Below, piece after piece: positions 26,116 to 35,427 of a stretch of DNA of 64,000 nt. The stretch comes from Polaromonas sp. (GTDB lineage Bacteria > Pseudomonadota > Gammaproteobacteria > Burkholderiales > Burkholderiaceae_C). The notes under the pieces are model-generated. The model did no database searches. It saw only the letters and a list, made by a program, of their open reading frames with translations, and had not been told where the DNA came from. The position numbers and the translations under genes were made by a program. The DNA is taken from assembly GCA_013298945.1 (NCBI GenBank), contig JAAFJR010000001.1, forward strand, positions 558,001 through 622,000, read 5' to 3'. Position 1 is the stretch's first letter; the number at the start of each line of letters is the position of its first letter.

Positions 26116-28460
26116 TGAAACAATCAAATAAACCAAATATCAATAACTTGCTGGCAAATCTGGCTCAAAAGCTCGTCCAAAAAGGAACGCGAAAAGCTGT
26201 TTTCTTGGCTGCGTCGTTTTTGGCTTCTGCTGCATCATGGGCCGTTACCCCGTTTGCTGTGAAAGATATACGTATCGAAGGCTTACAGCGCGTGGAACCT
26301 GGAACCGTTTTCGCAACCCTGCCATTTCGCATTGGTGACACGTATGATGATGAAAAAGGTTCGGTTGCTATTCGGTCTTTGTTTGCCTTGGGGGTTTTCA
26401 AAGATGTACGCGTTGAAGTTAATGGTGATGTACTCGTGTTGATTGTTGAAGAGCGTCCAACAGTTGCAGGCATTGAATTCTCAGGTACAAGAGAATTTGA
26501 CAAAGAAGCACTAACACGAGCCATGCGTGAAATCGGTTTGACTGATGGTCGCCCGTTCGATAAAGCGCTGTTAGACAAAGCTGAGCAAGAGTTGAAGCGT
26601 CAGTATTTAACGCGCAGTTTGTATGCCGCTGAAATTGTGACGACGGTAACCCCAATTGAAAGAAACCGCGTCAACCTAACATTCAGTGTGGTTGAGGGTG
26701 AGGTGGCCAAAATCAAGGAAATTCGTATCACAGGCAATAAGGCTTTTAGCGAATCAACCTTGCGCGGCTTGTTTGATTTGGATACGGGTGGTATTTTGAG
26801 TTGGTACACCAAGAGTGACCGTTACACCCGCTCTAAATTGAATGCCGATATTGAAACCATGCGCTCGTATTATTTGGCACGTGGTTATTTGGAGTTTAAA
26901 GTTGAATCGCAGCAAGTTTCGATTTCAACAGACAAGAAAGATATTGTTATTGCGCTAGAGGTCGTCGAAGGCGAGCGCTTTACTGTGTCTGATGTCAAGC
27001 TTGCAGGTAGTTTTTTAGGGCGAGATGATAAATTTAAATCTTTGTTAACTGTTGAAGCGGGTCAAGAGTACAGTGCTGACAAGATCGCCGAAACAAACAA
27101 AGCAATGGTTAGCTATTTTGGTGATTTCGGATTTGCATTTGCACGCATAGTTGTTAAGCCTGAAATAGACCGTGCTAAAAATCAAGTTGCTTTGACTCTC
27201 ACAGCTGAGCCAGGACAACGCGCTTATGTGCGTCGGATTAATATCTCGGGCAACAATCGTACGCGTGACGAAGTTATTCGCCGTGAGCTACGTCAGTTTG
27301 AGTCGTCTTGGTACGATGGCGAAAAACTTAGAGCATCTAGAGATCGTGTGGATCGCCTAGGATTTTTTAAAGATGTACAATTTGACACCCAAGAAATTCC
27401 GAATGCCCCAGACCAAGTTGATATAAATATTGTCGTTGCAGAGAAGCCCACCGGTAACATTAACTTTGGTGCTGGCTACTCTACTTCCGACAAACTGACC
27501 TTTCAATTTGGTATCAAGCAAGAAAACATTTTTGGTAGTGGCAACTATTTAGGCGTAGATGTCAATACAGGTAAATTGAATCGTGCTATCAGTGTGACGA
27601 CTATTGACCCTTACTTTACTGAGGATGGTATTTCTCGTATTTATGATGCTTATTACCGAACGACAACCCCTGCTAGTGCCTTAGCAGATGACTACAAAGT
27701 CATAACTACTGGCTTGGGTGTTAAATTTGGTGTCCCGATTAGTCCGGTTGATACAATTTATGTCGGTGCAGGCGCAGAGCAAAACAAGATTGTTGCGGGC
27801 AATAACTTGCCTGCAGCATATCTTGATTATGCGACTCAATTTGGCTACAGCAGCTATGCCTTGCCGTTAACATTAGGCTGGTCAAGAGACGACAGAGACA
27901 GCGCCTTGACACCTAATTCTGGAAAATTGCAGCGTTTAACAGCAGAGTGGAGCCCATCGGGCGATGTGAACTACATAAAAGCGACAGCACAATACCAACA
28001 ATACATTCCATTAAGTAAACAGTTTACGCTTGCATTCAACGGCGAGTTGAACTGGGGGAAAGGTTTGCAAGGTAAACCATTCCCGGTGTTTAAAAATTCC
28101 TATTCTGGTGGTTTAGGTTCTGTACGTGGTTTTGAAGCCTCTTCTTTAGGACCTCTAGATGAAGTCACAAAGACGGCTTTAGGTGGTGCAAAGAAAATTA
28201 CGCTTAATGCGGAATTCATTACACCCTTCCCAGGGGCTGGCAACGACAAGAGTCTGCGTTTGTATGCTTTTCTAGATGCCGGTAATGTTTACGGTGCCAA
28301 CGATCCCTTTGTGTTAAGCGAACTTCGCGCGTCAACTGGCGTTGGTATAAGCTGGATTTCACCTGTCGGCCCCTTGCGTTTGGCGTATGCAAAACCCATC
28401 AAATCATTCACTGGGGATAAAATACAAAAAGTACAATTTCAAATCGGAACCGCTTTCTAA
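26115..28460 (+). CDS. bamA: Outer membrane protein assembly factor BamA
   Basis: Central Omp85 subunit of the BAM complex. 781 residues: an unusually long basic n-region (about 27 residues) before the signal core AVFLAASFLASAASWA, then POTRA domains beginning FAVKDIRIEGLQRVEPGTVF, and a C-terminal 16-strand barrel with SGGLGSVRGFEASSLGPLD (the VRGF/Y lock motif) and a terminal aromatic residue (QIGTAF). Overlaps rseP by one base and skp by one base (both TAATG), so this trio is a tightly coupled unit. Confidence 0.98.
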   Translation: MKQSNKPNINNLLANLAQKLVQKGTRKAVFLAASFLASAASWAVTPFAVKDIRIEGLQRVEPGTVFATLPFRIGDTYDDEKGSVAIRSLFALGVFKDVRVEVNGDVLVLIVEERPTVAGIEFSGTREFDKEALTRAMREIGLTDGRPFDKALLDKAEQELKRQYLTRSLYAAEIVTTVTPIERNRVNLTFSVVEGEVAKIKEIRITGNKAFSESTLRGLFDLDTGGILSWYTKSDRYTRSKLNADIETMRSYYLARGYLEFKVESQQVSISTDKKDIVIALEVVEGERFTVSDVKLAGSFLGRDDKFKSLLTVEAGQEYSADKIAETNKAMVSYFGDFGFAFARIVVKPEIDRAKNQVALTLTAEPGQRAYVRRINISGNNRTRDEVIRRELRQFESSWYDGEKLRASRDRVDRLGFFKDVQFDTQEIPNAPDQVDINIVVAEKPTGNINFGAGYSTSDKLTFQFGIKQENIFGSGNYLGVDVNTGKLNRAISVTTIDPYFTEDGISRIYDAYYRTTTPASALADDYKVITTGLGVKFGVPISPVDTIYVGAGAEQNKIVAGNNLPAAYLDYATQFGYSSYALPLTLGWSRDDRDSALTPNSGKLQRLTAEWSPSGDVNYIKATAQYQQYIPLSKQFTLAFNGELNWGKGLQGKPFPVFKNSYSGGLGSVRGFEASSLGPLDEVTKTALGGAKKITLNAEFITPFPGAGNDKSLRLYAFLDAGNVYGANDPFVLSELRASTGVGISWISPVGPLRLAYAKPIKSFTGDKIQKVQFQIGTAF

Positions 28461-28984
28461 TGAAAATCAATCTCAAACAGTCTCGCAACGCGTGCCTAGT
28501 TATCTTGGCTATGGGTTTTGCAAGCATGGCTTCTGTAGCTGCTGCGCAAGAATTTAAAATCGGCTTCATCAATACGGATCGAATTTTCCGTGATGCTAAC
28601 TCTGCAAAGACTGCTCAGGCAAAACTAGAGCAAGAGTTTCAGCGTCGCGAGAAAGAGCTTAATGACCAAGGCGCGCAAATCAAAGCTGCTGCTGATAAAT
28701 TGGAGAAAGAAGCTCCGACATTGGCTGAAGCACAACGTAACTCTCGTCAAAAACAGTTGACAGACCAAGATCGTGACTTTCAGCGCAAGCGCCGTGAGTT
28801 CCAAGAAGATTTGAATGTTCGTAAAAATGAAGAGCTACAAATCGTTCTCGAACGCGCTAATAAAGTTGTGAAACAGGTGGCTGAATCTGAGAAGTACGAT
28901 TACGTTCTGCAAGAAGCGGTTTACGTCAATCCGAAGCACGACATCACTGAAAAAGTGCTTAAAGTATTGAATGCTACTAAATAA
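28460..28984 (+). CDS. skp: Periplasmic chaperone Skp/OmpH
   Basis: Periplasmic holdase for unfolded outer-membrane proteins. 174 residues with signal peptide (LVILAMGFASMASVAAA before QEFKIG) and the typical IGFINTDRIFRDANSAKTAQAKLEQEF start followed by two long charged coiled-coil arms (EKELNDQGAQIKAAADKLEKE...DFQRKRREFQEDLNVRKNEE). Start codon overlaps the bamA stop. Followed by lpxD after 43 bases, the common order in proteobacteria. Confidence 0.96.
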   Translation: MKINLKQSRNACLVILAMGFASMASVAAAQEFKIGFINTDRIFRDANSAKTAQAKLEQEFQRREKELNDQGAQIKAAADKLEKEAPTLAEAQRNSRQKQLTDQDRDFQRKRREFQEDLNVRKNEELQIVLERANKVVKQVAESEKYDYVLQEAVYVNPKHDITEKVLKVLNATK

Positions 28985-29027
28985 ATAGCGATTACCAGAC
29001 GGTTAATATTTCGGTTTTGGTTTACGT

Positions 29028-30011
29028 GTGGCCATTTCTTTACATCAAGTCGTTGAAGCACTAGGCGGAAGTCTGCATGGAAATCCTCACAAGCAGGTCA
29101 CTGGGTTAGCATCACTCAAACAGGCTGAATCGTCAGATATCAGCTTTCTTAGCAACGTCAAATACGAGCGAGAGTTGGCTGAATGCAAGGCTGCTTGCGT
29201 CATCGTTAGTCCGCATCTTGCGGCTGTGGCCGAGAAGCGAGGCGATTACATTGTCACTGACCAGCCCTATGTTTACTTTGCTTTGTTGACGCAATTTTGG
29301 AAACAGCAGCACACGCCTAAGAGTGCAGGCTCAATACACCCCAGTGCTGTCGTTGACACGAAAGCAGTCGTTGATAAAACAGCAGTGATCGGCGCTTTGT
29401 GCGTGCTTGAAGCTGGCGCGCGCATCGGTGCAAACACGGTACTCAAATCACGCGTGACAGTGGCTGAAAACTGCGTAGTTGGCGATAACTGTCTTCTGCA
29501 TTCTGGCGTAGTTATTGGGGCAGATGGTTTTGGATTTGCTCCTCACAAGTCCGCAACTGGTTTAAATTGGGTGAAAATTGAACAATTGGGTGCTGTGCAG
29601 ATTGGTAACGATGTCGAAATCGGTGCCAATACTTGCATTGACCGTGGCGCTCTGCACGACACGGTGATTGAAGATGGTGTGAAGCTTGATAACTTGATTC
29701 AAATCGGTCACAACGTACGCATTGGTCGGCACACTGTGATTGCTGCGGCTTCGGCTCTAGCCGGAAGTACTGAAATAGGTGCGTATTGCATGATTGGTGG
29801 CTGCGTCAGCATTGCTGGGCATTTGACAATTGCACCACATACTGAAATATCTGGCGCGTCCGTAGTAACACATTCTATTCACAAAGCGGGTACTTACACT
29901 GGCTTGTTCCCTCTGGATGACAACGCTTCTTGGGGCAAAAATGCTGCAGCACTTAAACAATTGTCTGCTTTACGAGATAGACTTCGTAAGTTAGAAAAAA
30001 CTCATAAATAA
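29028..30011 (+). CDS. lpxD: UDP-3-O-acylglucosamine N-acyltransferase
   Basis: Third step of lipid A synthesis, adding the N-linked hydroxyacyl chain. 327 residues; N-terminal uridine-binding domain ([24 protein letters not shown]) and a long left-handed beta-helix of hexapeptide repeats with the catalytic [10 protein letters not shown] histidine. The start is GTG (GTGGCCATTTCT), supported by direct fit to family N-termini. Followed by fabZ and lpxA as in most proteobacteria. Confidence 0.97.
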   Translation: MAISLHQVVEALGGSLHGNPHKQVTGLASLKQAESSDISFLSNVKYERELAECKAACVIVSPHLAAVAEKRGDYIVTDQPYVYFALLTQFWKQQHTPKSAGSIHPSAVVDTKAVVDKTAVIGALCVLEAGARIGANTVLKSRVTVAENCVVGDNCLLHSGVVIGADGFGFAPHKSATGLNWVKIEQLGAVQIGNDVEIGANTCIDRGALHDTVIEDGVKLDNLIQIGHNVRIGRHTVIAAASALAGSTEIGAYCMIGGCVSIAGHLTIAPHTEISGASVVTHSIHKAGTYTGLFPLDDNASWGKNAAALKQLSALRDRLRKLEKTHK

Positions 30012-30050
30012 TTCAATAATAATTAGAATTTTAAAGAAAGAAACCACACC

Positions 30051-30500
30051 ATGATGGACATTTATCGCATTCTCAAGCAGTTGCCGCACCGTTATCCGTT
30101 TGTGTTGGTAGACAGAATCACTGAGCTTGAAAAAGGTAAGTACATCAAGGGCTATAAAAACGTCTCCATCAACGAGCCGTATTTCGTTGGTCATTTCCCG
30201 CACCGTCCGGTGATGCCAGGCGTTTTGATTGTGGAAGCTTTGGCGCAAACGGCAGCTTTGTTGGGATTTGACACACTGGGCGTGACGCCTGATGACAAAA
30301 CCATGTTTTATTTTGCTGGTATTGATGGTGTACGCTTTAAGAAACCCGTCGCTCCGGGTGACCAGCTTTGGCTAGAAATGCACGTTGACCGTGTTCGATC
30401 AGGCATGTGGAAGTTTGTTGGCAAAGCCAGTGTGGATGGTGAGGTGGTGACGGAAGCGACCATCATGTGTACCATCCGTATGTTGGGTGAAGCTGAGTAA
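30051..30500 (+). CDS. fabZ: 3-hydroxyacyl-ACP dehydratase FabZ
   Basis: Dehydrates beta-hydroxyacyl-ACP in fatty-acid elongation and thereby competes with LpxA/LpxD for hydroxyacyl-ACP. 149 residues, hot-dog fold. Motifs: LPHRYPFVLVDRI, then GHFPHRPVMPGVLIVEALAQTAA with the catalytic His and the helix Glu. Preceded by an AAAGAAAG-type ribosome site and located between lpxD and lpxA, where co-regulation of fatty acid and lipid A supply is usual. Confidence 0.98.
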   Translation: MMDIYRILKQLPHRYPFVLVDRITELEKGKYIKGYKNVSINEPYFVGHFPHRPVMPGVLIVEALAQTAALLGFDTLGVTPDDKTMFYFAGIDGVRFKKPVAPGDQLWLEMHVDRVRSGMWKFVGKASVDGEVVTEATIMCTIRMLGEAE

Positions 30501-30550
30501 ATTTGACGATTAATTTAGGCTAATAATTGACGTCATTCATTCAGAGTTCG

Positions 30551-31342
30551 ATGCAACCATTGATTCACCCTTCAGCTTTGGTAGATGCCAAAGCGCAGCT
30601 AGACAGCAGCGTTGAGATCGGTCCGTACAGCGTCGTTGGTCCCTATGTGCGCATTGGTGCTAATACGCGTGTCGGTGCCCATTGCGTGATTGAAGGTCAC
30701 ACCACGATTGGCAAAGACAACCAAATTTTCCAGTTCAACTCGATTGGTGCTATTCCGCAAGACAAAAAGTATGCGGGTGAGCCATGCGAGCTGCATATTG
30801 GCGATCGCAACACCATCCGCGAGTTCTGCACCTTAAACATCGGCAGCCCCGGCGACGCAGGTGTTACGCGCGTGGGCGATGACAATTGGATCATGGCTTA
30901 CGTACACATCGCACATGATTGCATGGTGGGTAACAAAACCATTTTGGCAAACAACACCACCTTGGGCGGCCATGTGCATCTGGCAGATTGGGTCATTGTG
31001 GGCGGACTCACGGGCATTCACCAGTTCGTCAAAATTGGTGCACATGCGATGGTGGGTTTTTCCAGCGCTGTGACGCAAGACGTGCCACCTTTCATGATGG
31101 CAGATGGCAACCCGTTGGCCGTGCGCGGTTTTAACTCTGAGGGTCTTCGCCGCCGTCAATTCGGTGAAGAACGTATTTCCGCAGTGAAACAAATGCACAA
31201 ATTGCTATACCGTACGGGTAAAACCTTGGCGCAAGCGACGGCTGAAATTGCAGAAATGACGCAAAGCATGCCCCAAGCAGCGGCAGACGTGGCCTTGATG
31301 CAGCAATTCTTAGCGCAAAGCACACGCGGCATTGCAAGGTAA
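30551..31342 (+). CDS. lpxA: UDP-N-acetylglucosamine acyltransferase LpxA
   Basis: First step of lipid A synthesis. 263 residues from the ATG at 30551 ([20 protein letters not shown]); the upstream TTG at 30527 adds eight non-conserved residues. Beta-helix of hexapeptide repeats, [16 protein letters not shown], the catalytic His region [30 protein letters not shown], and an alpha-helical C-terminus. Followed after 8 bases by lpxB. Confidence 0.97.
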   Translation: MQPLIHPSALVDAKAQLDSSVEIGPYSVVGPYVRIGANTRVGAHCVIEGHTTIGKDNQIFQFNSIGAIPQDKKYAGEPCELHIGDRNTIREFCTLNIGSPGDAGVTRVGDDNWIMAYVHIAHDCMVGNKTILANNTTLGGHVHLADWVIVGGLTGIHQFVKIGAHAMVGFSSAVTQDVPPFMMADGNPLAVRGFNSEGLRRRQFGEERISAVKQMHKLLYRTGKTLAQATAEIAEMTQSMPQAAADVALMQQFLAQSTRGIAR

Positions 31343-31350
31343 GCATTGCT

Positions 31351-32547
31351 GTGAGCGCAGCATCGCCGTCCCCTTTTTTGTCAGCTTCACTGTCAGCCTC
31401 CTTGTCAGCCTCTCTGGTAGCAGGCGAAGCCTCGGGCGATTTATTGGCTGGTTTGCTCTTAGATGGCATGCAACAACGCTGGCCGCAGATGCAAGCCAGC
31501 GGTATAGGCGGTGCGCGTATGGCGGAGCGCGGCTTCAAAGCATGGTGGCCTAGCGATAAATTGTCCGTTTTTGGCTATATCGACGCTTTACGCCACTACC
31601 GCGAGATTTTGGGCATCCGCAACCAGCTTAAAACCAAGCTTTTAGCCAACCCGCCTGATGTATTTATCGGCGTTGACGCGCCAGACTTCAACCTGCAGCT
31701 AGAGGCCGATTTGCGAGAAAAAGGCATCAAAACCGTGCATTTCGTTTGTCCGTCAATCTGGGCTTGGCGTCCGAAACGGGTCGAAAAGCTCAAAAAAAGC
31801 TGTGACCATGTGCTTTGCGTCTTTCCATTTGAGCCTGAAATATTGGCCAAACACGGCATTGCCGCGACCTATGTTGGCCATCCCTTAGCATCCGTCATTC
31901 CCATGCAGCCTGACAAAACCAAAGCCCGAAAACTGCTAAATTTGGCAATGGAAGACAAAGTCGTAGCCGTTTTGCCCGGTAGCCGTTTGAGTGAGGTAAA
32001 ACACCTCGCTCCAAGGTATTTTAAGGCTGTAGCCGGCATAATTATTGCCTATCCAGCTATTAAATTTATAGTACCATCCATTCCTAAACACATCCCACTG
32101 TTGCAGCAAATCGCCAAAGATTGCGGTGTTGAACAACATGTGCACATCATCGCAGGGCAATCTCACACAGCTTTAGAAGCTTGCGATGTGACCCTAATCA
32201 CCAGCGGCACCGCCACCTTAGAAGCCGCTTTGTACAAGCGCCCCATGGTCATTGGCTACGCGTTGAATTGGCTCAGCTACGAGATCATGAAGCGTAAAAA
32301 ATTGCAGCCTTGGGTGGGTTTGCCGAATATTTTGAGTGGAGAATTTGTCGTCCCAGAGCTGATTCAAAGCGACTGCACGCCACAGGCATTGGCCGCTGCA
32401 ACGCTGGCATGGTTCGACGCGCCTGAAAAAGTGGCCGATTTAGAGCGACAATTCACCACCTTGCACACCCAATTGCTCCGAAACACCTCAGAATTAGCCG
32501 CCGATGCCATCGCCCAAGTCCTCAATCAAACTGCCAAAGCCGGTTAA
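31351..32547 (+). CDS. lpxB: Lipid-A-disaccharide synthase
   Basis: Joins UDP-diacylglucosamine and lipid X to form the lipid A disaccharide. The conserved [40 protein letters not shown]-like [10 protein letters not shown] and [13 protein letters not shown] motifs are clear. The start is GTG at 31351. The usual first strand before VAGEASGD is replaced by Ser-Ala-Ser-Leu repeats from a 12-base tandem repeat. Residues about 225-241 ([15 protein letters not shown]) are written by an AIK element copy, yet the total length here matches E. coli LpxB as I recall it. The 3' end overlaps rnhB by 44 bases. Confidence 0.97.
   Translation: MSAASPSPFLSASLSASLSASLVAGEASGDLLAGLLLDGMQQRWPQMQASGIGGARMAERGFKAWWPSDKLSVFGYIDALRHYREILGIRNQLKTKLLANPPDVFIGVDAPDFNLQLEADLREKGIKTVHFVCPSIWAWRPKRVEKLKKSCDHVLCVFPFEPEILAKHGIAATYVGHPLASVIPMQPDKTKARKLLNLAMEDKVVAVLPGSRLSEVKHLAPRYFKAVAGIIIAYPAIKFIVPSIPKHIPLLQQIAKDCGVEQHVHIIAGQSHTALEACDVTLITSGTATLEAALYKRPMVIGYALNWLSYEIMKRKKLQPWVGLPNILSGEFVVPELIQSDCTPQALAAATLAWFDAPEKVADLERQFTTLHTQLLRNTSELAADAIAQVLNQTAKAG
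31381..31416 (+). repeat. 12-base tandem repeat at the 5' end of lpxB
   Basis: Three imperfect units of TCAGCCTCCTTG (first TCAGCTTCACTG, third TCAGCCTCTCTG) encode Ser-Ala-Ser-Leu three times immediately before the conserved VAGEASGD loop. Unit size keeps the frame. Confidence 0.75.
32025..32073 (-). repeat. AIK element copy inside lpxB
   Basis: On the plus strand: TAGCCGGCATAATTATTGCC, then the palindrome GCTATTAAATTTATAG. lpxB runs opposite to the element's forward direction and reads [14 protein letters not shown]. The family pattern here (a helix, then YPxIxFIVP) is kept. Confidence 0.85.
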
Positions 32548-33196
32548 AAACGCAAAACCAGCCAAAAAAGGCTTAAAAACAGCAAAAAAACTGCTGAAAC
32601 CTGAACAGGTGGTTTTGTCTTGGGATGCGCCGGGTTTGGTGGCGGGCGTGGATGAGGCGGGTCGTGGCCCTTTGGCCGGCCCAGTCGTTGCCGCCGCCGT
32701 GATTTTGGACGATTTGAACCCCATCAAAGGCTTGGCAGATTCCAAAACCCTGACGGCAGCCCGCCGTGAAAAACTCTACGACGAAATCCGCGCCAAAGCG
32801 CTTTGCAGCTCTGTCGCTGAAGCCAGCGTGGCAGAAATCGACGAACTCAACATCCTACAAGCCACCATGCTGGCCATGCGCCGCGCGGTCAAAGGGCTAC
32901 GACTCAAACCTGTCAAAGTACTGGTCGATGGCAACCGTATCCCCCAGCTAGACGTGCTGGCCGAGGCGATTGTCAAGGGCGACAGCAAAGTTCAAGCTAT
33001 TTCTGCTGCCTCCATCTTGGCCAAAGTCACCCGCGACCGCTGGTGCGCAGAGCTGCACGATAAGTTTCCCCAATACGGTTTTGACCAACATAAAGGCTAC
33101 GGTACGGCGCAGCATCTGGCTGCGTTGAACGAGTTTGGCGCTTGCCCAGAGCACCGCCGCACTTTTGCTCCTGTGACGGCTGTTTTGGATCGCTAA
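32504..33196 (+). CDS. rnhB: Ribonuclease HII
   Basis: Removes misincorporated ribonucleotides and RNA in RNA-DNA hybrids. Catalytic core: [23 protein letters not shown] (Asp-Glu pair), DGN, and later [15 protein letters not shown]. 230 residues with an extra Lys/Pro-rich N-terminal segment of about 45 residues ([21 protein letters not shown]) that overlaps the lpxB 3' end in another frame. A shorter product from a downstream GTG/TTG near 32610 is possible. Adjacent to lpxB as in many proteobacteria. Confidence 0.95.
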   Translation: MPSPKSSIKLPKPVKNAKPAKKGLKTAKKLLKPEQVVLSWDAPGLVAGVDEAGRGPLAGPVVAAAVILDDLNPIKGLADSKTLTAARREKLYDEIRAKALCSSVAEASVAEIDELNILQATMLAMRRAVKGLRLKPVKVLVDGNRIPQLDVLAEAIVKGDSKVQAISAASILAKVTRDRWCAELHDKFPQYGFDQHKGYGTAQHLAALNEFGACPEHRRTFAPVTAVLDR

Positions 33197-33220
33197 ATTG
33201 CGAAAAACTGAATAAATACA

Positions 33221-34027
33221 ATGACTTCGCCTGAAACCACTCACATCACATCACGTGATAATCCACTACTCAAAGAGCTGCGCAAACTCAGCTCAGAGCC
33301 TACGGCGTACCGCAAGACGGGGCGTGTGTGGCTGGAAGGCGACCATTTGTGTAGCGCTGCGCTCACGCGAGGCATCAAACCAGCAGTTGCCGTATTTTCA
33401 GAGTCATTTATGCCTCTAGCCGGCGTATTTAATGCCTCAGCTGCTATTAAAAATATAGTGAATAATAACTACAAAATAGTCGTTATTTCAGACAAACTAT
33501 GGCAAGATATCAGCGGCCTAGAGTCCCCCGCGAAGATGGGTTTTGTCGTTGATTTGCCAAGCTCAGTGCAAATAGTACCTAACGTTGCCACCGTCATCTT
33601 GGACCGCGTGCAAGACGCAGGCAACGTTGGCTCCATCCTGCGCAGCGCCGCAGCATTTGGGTTCAAACAGGTGATCGCCATCACAGGAACAGCCGCGCTG
33701 TGGAGCCCCAAAGTCCTACGCGCCGGCATGGGCGCACATTTTGGGCTGCAACTGGTCGAAAGTGCGAGTTTGGAGGATTTATCAGTTTTGACCATTCCCT
33801 TGGTCGTTACCAGCTCACATCAAGGCGATTTCTTGCAAAACCTGATGCAAAACAAAGCTTTACCGCAAACTTGCGCTTGGGTGATGGGGCATGAAGGGCA
33901 GGGTGTTAGGGCTGAGTTGCTTGAAAAAGCGGCAGTTTCAGTGCGAATCGGTCAGCCTGGCGGGGAAGAGTCTTTGAATGTGGCGGCAGCTGCGGCGATT
34001 TGCTTGCATGCAAGCTCGGTGGCTTGA
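33221..34027 (+). CDS. TrmH-family RNA 2'-O-methyltransferase
   Basis: SPOUT-class RNA ribose methylase with an N-terminal substrate-binding domain (ITSRDNPLLKELRKL...GRVWLEGDHL) and the knot motifs VILDRVQDAGNVGSILRSAAAFG, WVMGHEGQGVRAEL and VRIGQPGGEESLNVAAAAAI. 268 residues. Exact target (rRNA or tRNA) cannot be assigned from sequence. Residues about 64-80 between the two domains (LAGVFNASAAIKNIV) come from an AIK element copy. Follows rnhB by 24 bases and ends the envelope run; the carA promoter lies just downstream. Confidence 0.9.
   Translation: MTSPETTHITSRDNPLLKELRKLSSEPTAYRKTGRVWLEGDHLCSAALTRGIKPAVAVFSESFMPLAGVFNASAAIKNIVNNNYKIVVISDKLWQDISGLESPAKMGFVVDLPSSVQIVPNVATVILDRVQDAGNVGSILRSAAAFGFKQVIAITGTAALWSPKVLRAGMGAHFGLQLVESASLEDLSVLTIPLVVTSSHQGDFLQNLMQNKALPQTCAWVMGHEGQGVRAELLEKAAVSVRIGQPGGEESLNVAAAAAICLHASSVA
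33412..33460 (-). repeat. AIK element copy inside the TrmH-type methylase gene
   Basis: Plus strand: CTCTAGCCGGCGTATTTAA, then GCTATTAAAAATATAG. It is read by the host gene in the AIK frame (AGVFNASAAIKNIV). The element lies in the linker between the N-terminal domain and the SPOUT domain. Confidence 0.85.
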
Positions 34028-34069
34028 AAATTTGCATCCAACAGGCAAGGGTTTCCCCGCAAGCTCAGC

Positions 34070-34075
34070 TATAAT
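34070..34075 (+). promoter_or_regulatory. Probable -10 element of the carA promoter
   Basis: A perfect TATAAT (in GCTATAATTAGAG) 140 bases before the carA start. No strong -35 seen. Transcription from about 34082 would give a long structured leader. Confidence 0.5.
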
Positions 34076-34098
34076 TAGAGGCTTCCTGTCTACCCCAC

Positions 34099-34190
34099 GT
34101 ACGCCTAGCGCATCAAAAAAAGCTTAACCCTGACATAGCAGCTCGAAATTGACTCCAAAAGAGTCGTTTTTACAGCCAGCTTGGGCGTAC
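34099..34190 (+). promoter_or_regulatory. Structured carA leader with hairpin and T-run
   Basis: GTACGCC at 34099-34105 is perfectly complementary to GGCGTAC at 34184-34190. Enclosed is a local hairpin GACTC-CAAAA-GAGTC (34151-34165) followed by GTTTTTA, which looks like a terminator. The two structures could be alternative folds of an attenuator for carbamoyl-phosphate synthesis. Regulatory role is inference. Confidence 0.4.
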
Positions 34191-34214
34191 CCGTATTTAT
34201 TTTCGGAGAACCCA

Positions 34215-35426
34215 GTGCTTCAGTCACTTAAGCAACGTTTCCCCCTAGCCATTCTGGCCCTCGCCGATGGTACTGTCTTTGTCGGATCTTCCATTGGTGC
34301 TGCCTCCAAAGATGTTTCTCATACGATTGGTGAAGTCGTTTTCAACACGTCAATGACGGGTTACCAAGAAATCCTGACCGACCCCAGCTATTGCCAGCAA
34401 ATCGTCACCTTGACGTACCCGCACATTGGCAACTACGGCATCAGCGAACAAGATGTTGAATCAGCCAAAGTCAATGCGGCTGGTTTGATCATCAAAGATT
34501 TGCCATTAATCGCTTCAAACTTCCGCTCCACCATGAGCTTGACCGAATATTTGGTCAAAGAAAAAACGATAGCGATTGCAGATATCGACACTCGCCAGTT
34601 AACCCGTCACTTGCGCACGCATGGCGCGCAAAATGGCTGTATTTTGGCGCTGAGTGAAGGCGAAGCTGCTACGCCCGCGCTAATTGACAAAACGATTGCC
34701 TTGGCAAAAGCTGCACCTAACATGTCGGGTTTGGATTTGGCTAAAGTCGTCACTACGACCAAAACATACGCATGGACGCAAACCGAGTGGCAGTTGCATA
34801 ACGCGACTCTGCAAGGCAAAGCTGGTTATTCGGAACAATCAGAAAAAACTGCAGCTGATGCCAAGTTTCATGTCGTGGCTTACGATTTCGGCGTCAAATA
34901 CAACATTCTGCGCATGCTGGCCGAGCGCGGCTGCCGCGTCACCGTCGTGCCTGCACAAACCAGCGCTGCCGATGTGCTCAAGTTAAACCCGAACGGCATT
35001 TTCTTGTCCAACGGCCCTGGCGACCCAGAGCCGTGTGATTACGCTATCGAAGCTACTAAAACAATCATTGAAGCGGGTATCCCAACTTTCGGTATTTGTT
35101 TGGGGCACCAAATCCTCGCTTTGGCTAGCGGCGCTAAGACCTTCAAAATGAAATCTAGCCACCACGGTGCAAATCACCCCGTGAAAGATTTGGACACTGG
35201 CCGCGTCAGCATCACCAGCCAAAACCACGGTTTTGCGGTAGACATGGAAAGTTTGCCAGTAAATTTACGCGCCACCCACTTTAGCTTGTTTGACGGCACG
35301 CTGCAAGGCATTATCCGCACAGACAAACCAGCCTTTGGTTTTCAAGGCCACCCTGAGGCATCGCCTGGACCACAAGATATCAGTTACCTCTTTGACCGCT
35401 TCGTCACTTTGATGGAGGCGAAATAA
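34215..35426 (+). CDS. carA: Carbamoyl-phosphate synthase small subunit (glutaminase)
   Basis: Hydrolyses glutamine and channels ammonia to CarB for arginine and pyrimidine synthesis. Seen: [26 protein letters not shown], and the class I amidotransferase triad region [10 protein letters not shown] with the nucleophile Cys295, plus [10 protein letters not shown] with His and Glu. The GTG at 34215 is chosen as start: a CGGAG Shine-Dalgarno lies 6-7 bases upstream and the protein (403 residues) then begins at the conserved [12 protein letters not shown]. The frame is open further upstream into the structured leader. carB begins one base after the stop. Confidence 0.96.
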   Translation: MLQSLKQRFPLAILALADGTVFVGSSIGAASKDVSHTIGEVVFNTSMTGYQEILTDPSYCQQIVTLTYPHIGNYGISEQDVESAKVNAAGLIIKDLPLIASNFRSTMSLTEYLVKEKTIAIADIDTRQLTRHLRTHGAQNGCILALSEGEAATPALIDKTIALAKAAPNMSGLDLAKVVTTTKTYAWTQTEWQLHNATLQGKAGYSEQSEKTAADAKFHVVAYDFGVKYNILRMLAERGCRVTVVPAQTSAADVLKLNPNGIFLSNGPGDPEPCDYAIEATKTIIEAGIPTFGICLGHQILALASGAKTFKMKSSHHGANHPVKDLDTGRVSITSQNHGFAVDMESLPVNLRATHFSLFDGTLQGIIRTDKPAFGFQGHPEASPGPQDISYLFDRFVTLMEAK

Positions 35427-35427
35427 A

